Source of the DNA: an uncultured Lachnospiraceae bacterium
GTDB lineage: Bacteria; Bacillota; Clostridia; Lachnospirales; Lachnospiraceae
Direction of reading: 5' to 3'
Assembly: GCA_947594085.1 (NCBI GenBank)
Contig: CANQEB010000096.1
Span: 1 to 8,477, forward strand
DNA length: 8,477 nucleotides
This document shows, in pieces, positions 7,094 through 8,477 of this stretch (position 1 is the first letter of the stretch; each line of letters starts with the position of its first letter). The position numbers and the translations under genes were made by a program. Under the pieces are notes generated by a model, which was not told where the DNA came from, did no database searches, and worked only from the letters and a program-made list of their open reading frames with translations.

Positions 7094-7111
7094 GCCGGAT
7101 TTTCACCCGGC
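7094..7111 (+). promoter_or_regulatory. Small hairpin in the integrase leader
   Basis: GCCGG and CCGGC pair around an 8-base loop, 12 bases before the GAGGAGG site, and are followed by AATTTT. It could be a weak attenuator or mRNA stabiliser. The stem is only 5 bp. Confidence 0.25.
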
Positions 7112-7123
7112 AATTTTACGAAT

Positions 7124-7130
7124 GAGGAGG
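7124..7130 (+). promoter_or_regulatory. Ribosome binding site of the integrase
   Basis: GAGGAGG, a near-perfect match to the anti-Shine-Dalgarno sequence, lies 7 bases before the ATG at 7138 and fixes that start. It implies efficient translation once the mRNA is made. Confidence 0.85.
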
Positions 7131-7137
7131 TCATACG

Positions 7138-8214
7138 ATGTCAGCAAGCAAAGATAAAAAAACGGGAAAATGGATCTGTCAATTCCGCTACAAAGACAGC
7201 GCCGGTCAAACTCACAAGAAATTCCGGCGCGGTTTCGCCACCAAAAAAGAGGCCCTTTCGTGGGAGCGAGAATTTCTTCTGGTTTCCCGCCGCGACCCGA
7301 CGATGCTCTTTTCGTCTTTTACCGAGATATACCTGCAGGACATGTCGCACCGCCTTCGTGCTTCCACCGTGCGCGGCAAGCGCTACATAATCCAGGAAAA
7401 GATCCTGCCTCGGTTTGGCAATCTCCCCATAAGCCAAATCCGCCCTTGCGATGTGCGGAACTGGGAGGCCGCGCTTTTGCGCGACGGCAAAGCGAACGGC
7501 CATTCTTATTCTCCCACGTACCTGAAGACGATCTACAACCAATTAAACGCTATCTTCAACTATGCGGTAAAGTATTATGAGCTTCGCGACAATCCCTGCC
7601 GCAAGGCCGGGAGTATCGGATCCGGTCAGGCCACGGAAATGCAGTTCTGGACCCTTGCTGAATTTCGCCGATTTCTCCAGGCACTCCCCGCAGACAGCCC
7701 TGTCACCCTGGCCTTCCAAACGCTCTATTTTACCGGGATGCGCGTAGGCGAACTGCTCGCCCTGACCCGTGCCGATCTGGACTCTTCCGCCTGCACAATC
7801 CGCATCAACAAATCCTGCCAGCGCTCCCGCAAGGGCGATATCATCACTCCGCCCAAGACGGCCCGAAGTAATCGCACCGTCAGCATTCCTCCTTTTCTCA
7901 TTGAACTTTTGAGCTCTTATGCGGATACACTCTCACCCGATGACGAAACACTGCTCTTTCCGTTTCATAAGTACGTGCTGACCAAAGAGCTGGAAAACAC
8001 AAGCGCGCGTGCCGGGCTGAAACGCATTCGGCTGCACGATTTACGTCACTCTCACGCCTCGCTTCTGATCGAGCTCGGATTCACTCCGCTTCTGATCGCC
8101 GAGCGCCTCGGCCACGAAAAAGTGGAAACGACCATGAACGTGTACAGCCACCTCTATCCCGGGAAACAGCAGGAAGTGGCCGAAAGATTGGAGCTTCTAT
8201 CGCAGGTTTTCTGA
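7138..8214 (+). CDS. int: Tyrosine recombinase / integrase (Tn916/ICE-integrase type)
   Basis: This 358-residue tyrosine recombinase cuts and rejoins DNA at specific sites without a cofactor. Residues about 10-46 (KWICQFRYKDSAG onward) form an AP2-like arm-binding domain. Residues about 57-155 form the helical core-binding domain, and 168-350 the catalytic domain. All active-site residues are present: R202 (TGMRVGE), K240 (PPKTARSNR), H300 and R303 (LHDLRHSHAS), H326 (LGHE) and the nucleophile Y336 (MNVYSHLY). The length is slightly below that of typical ICE integrases. It is divergent from the pil operon. No excisionase, relaxase, phage or transposon gene accompanies it, and a pilin helix sequence begins 186 bases after its stop. 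This context suggests a local recombinase that rearranges pilin DNA, like Rci of the R64 shufflon. A leftover integrase from a mobile element is the alternative. The family is certain; the role is inferred. Confidence 0.95.
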   Translation: MSASKDKKTGKWICQFRYKDSAGQTHKKFRRGFATKKEALSWEREFLLVSRRDPTMLFSSFTEIYLQDMSHRLRASTVRGKRYIIQEKILPRFGNLPISQIRPCDVRNWEAALLRDGKANGHSYSPTYLKTIYNQLNAIFNYAVKYYELRDNPCRKAGSIGSGQATEMQFWTLAEFRRFLQALPADSPVTLAFQTLYFTGMRVGELLALTRADLDSSACTIRINKSCQRSRKGDIITPPKTARSNRTVSIPPFLIELLSSYADTLSPDDETLLFPFHKYVLTKELENTSARAGLKRIRLHDLRHSHASLLIELGFTPLLIAERLGHEKVETTMNVYSHLYPGKQQEVAERLELLSQVF

Positions 8215-8240
8215 ACAAAAGCGCAAGTTGAGATCTTGGC

Positions 8241-8280
8241 CCGGCAGGAAATTGGATGCAAAATGGAAGCAGACAACTGA
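8241..8280 (+). repeat. Direct repeat copy 1, downstream of the integrase
   Basis: This 40-base unit aligns with 8317-8357 at 35 of 41 columns with one gap. Both share the block TTGGATGCAAAA and end with GCAGRCRACTGA. It lies 26 bases after the integrase stop. It shows no convincing reading frame and may be a recombinase or accessory-protein binding unit. Confidence 0.75.
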
Positions 8281-8316
8281 AAATGCGGGACAAATCGCTC
8301 GGCAAAGGTTCCATGT

Positions 8317-8357
8317 CCGGCACGAGATTTGGATGCAAAACGGAAGCAGGCGACTGA
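8317..8357 (+). repeat. Direct repeat copy 2, downstream of the integrase
   Basis: This is the second copy of the 41-base imperfect repeat, spaced about 76 bases from the first (seven helical turns, so roughly the same face of the DNA). Its 3' end, GCAGGCGACTGA, is also the left arm of the inverted repeat at 8346-8392 next to the pilin fragment. Confidence 0.75.
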
Positions 8358-8392
8358 TGAGACACCATCGGTCTGACCTTTCAGTCGTCTGC
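8346..8392. repeat. 12-bp inverted repeat beside the pilin fragment
   Basis: GCAGGCGACTGA (8346-8357) and TCAGTCGTCTGC (8381-8392) are complementary at 11 of 12 positions, and the odd one is a G-U pair in RNA. The spacer is 23 bases. A third copy of the motif, GCAGACAACTGA, ends the first direct repeat at 8269-8280. The right arm ends 8 bases before the pilin-coding homology. No T-tract follows, so a simple intrinsic terminator is unlikely. Inverted recombinase core sites or a structured RNA are other possibilities. Confidence 0.6.
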
Positions 8393-8400
8393 ACATAATA

Positions 8401-8477
8401 CTGGTTGAGTTGATCGTGGTATTGGTAATCCTGGCGATTCTGGCGGCGATTTTGGTACCGGCGCTGTTAGGATGGAT
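8401..8477 (+). pseudogene. Leaderless N-terminal helix of a type IV pilin, cut by the window edge
   Basis: The frame from 8401 encodes 25 residues, LVELIVVLVILAILAAILVP then ALLGW, before the window ends. This matches the class III signal helix of type IV pilins from mature residue L3 onward, with Glu5 and Pro22 in place. The leader peptide, the Gly-Phe cleavage site and residue 2 are missing. The frame reads back only to a stop at 8374-8376, with no ATG, GTG or ribosome binding site; the residues before the homology (HII) are unrelated to a pilin leader. It cannot be expressed or processed as a pilin in this form. It is either a silent cassette that recombination would join to a leader and promoter elsewhere, or a truncated gene. 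The lack of stops in the helix suggests recent or selected sequence, but 25 codons prove little. Confidence 0.8.

Noticed and set aside
8241..8357. The two repeats as the start of a CRISPR array
   Set aside because: There are only two imperfect copies with a gap, they are longer than typical repeats and there are no cas genes nearby.
31..8378. The 10-mer CGGTCTGACC occurs at 8369-8378 and inverted at 31-40, which could suggest an 8.3-kb invertible unit
   Set aside because: By a rough count, dozens of inverted 10-base matches are expected by chance in a window of this size, and the flanking bases do not match.
8346..8392. The inverted repeat as an intrinsic terminator of the integrase
   Set aside because: The stem is long enough but no T-tract follows, and the 23-base loop is large; a termination role is not supported.
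8212..8396. Short minus-strand frames (up to 95 codons) over the end of the integrase and the repeats
   Set aside because: Their repeated peptide pattern comes from the direct repeats, they have no ribosome binding site and they match no family I recognise.

Overview
The window looks like a chromosomal segment of a Gram-positive Clostridia-type bacterium, perhaps Lachnospiraceae or a relative. The reasons are strong GGAGG-type ribosome binding sites, a TTG start, a type IV pilus (T4P) operon with PilM and PilN fused in one chain, and a pilin helix of the style common in Clostridia. The taxonomic call is inference; there is no rRNA or tRNA in the window.

About 80% of the window (83-6901) is one minus-strand operon for T4P assembly. 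In transcription order it holds a small single-pass membrane protein of unknown function (6901-6443), prepilin peptidase PilD (6419-5649), a 160-base gap with a doubtful 41-codon ORF, platform protein PilC (5486-4287), a PilM-PilN fusion (4232-2769), a PilO-like protein (2756-1851) and assembly ATPase PilB (1765-83). A good sigma-A-type promoter (TTGAGT-17-TATACT, minus strand, 6989-7017) lies upstream of the first gene. Together these give the processing enzyme, the motor, the membrane platform and the alignment complex. No complete pilin and no PilT retraction ATPase are present in the window.

Divergent from the operon is a complete tyrosine recombinase (7138-8214, plus strand) of the Tn916/ICE integrase type, with all catalytic residues. 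No excisionase or other mobile-element gene accompanies it. The 263 bases after it contain an imperfect 41-bp direct repeat, a 12-bp inverted motif and, running off the window edge, 25 codons encoding the conserved N-terminal helix of a type IV pilin. This helix begins at mature-pilin residue 3. It has no start codon, leader peptide or peptidase cleavage site.

The most interesting reading is that the recombinase serves the pilus locus. It may switch pilin bodies by site-specific recombination next to or within the conserved start of the pilin gene, leaving leaderless (silent) cassettes. This would resemble in logic the Moraxella Piv pilin inversion and the R64 Rci shufflon, but with a Tn916-like integrase in a Gram-positive T4P locus. 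The simpler alternative is that an integrating element or a rearrangement truncated a pilin gene. The window ends too early to decide.
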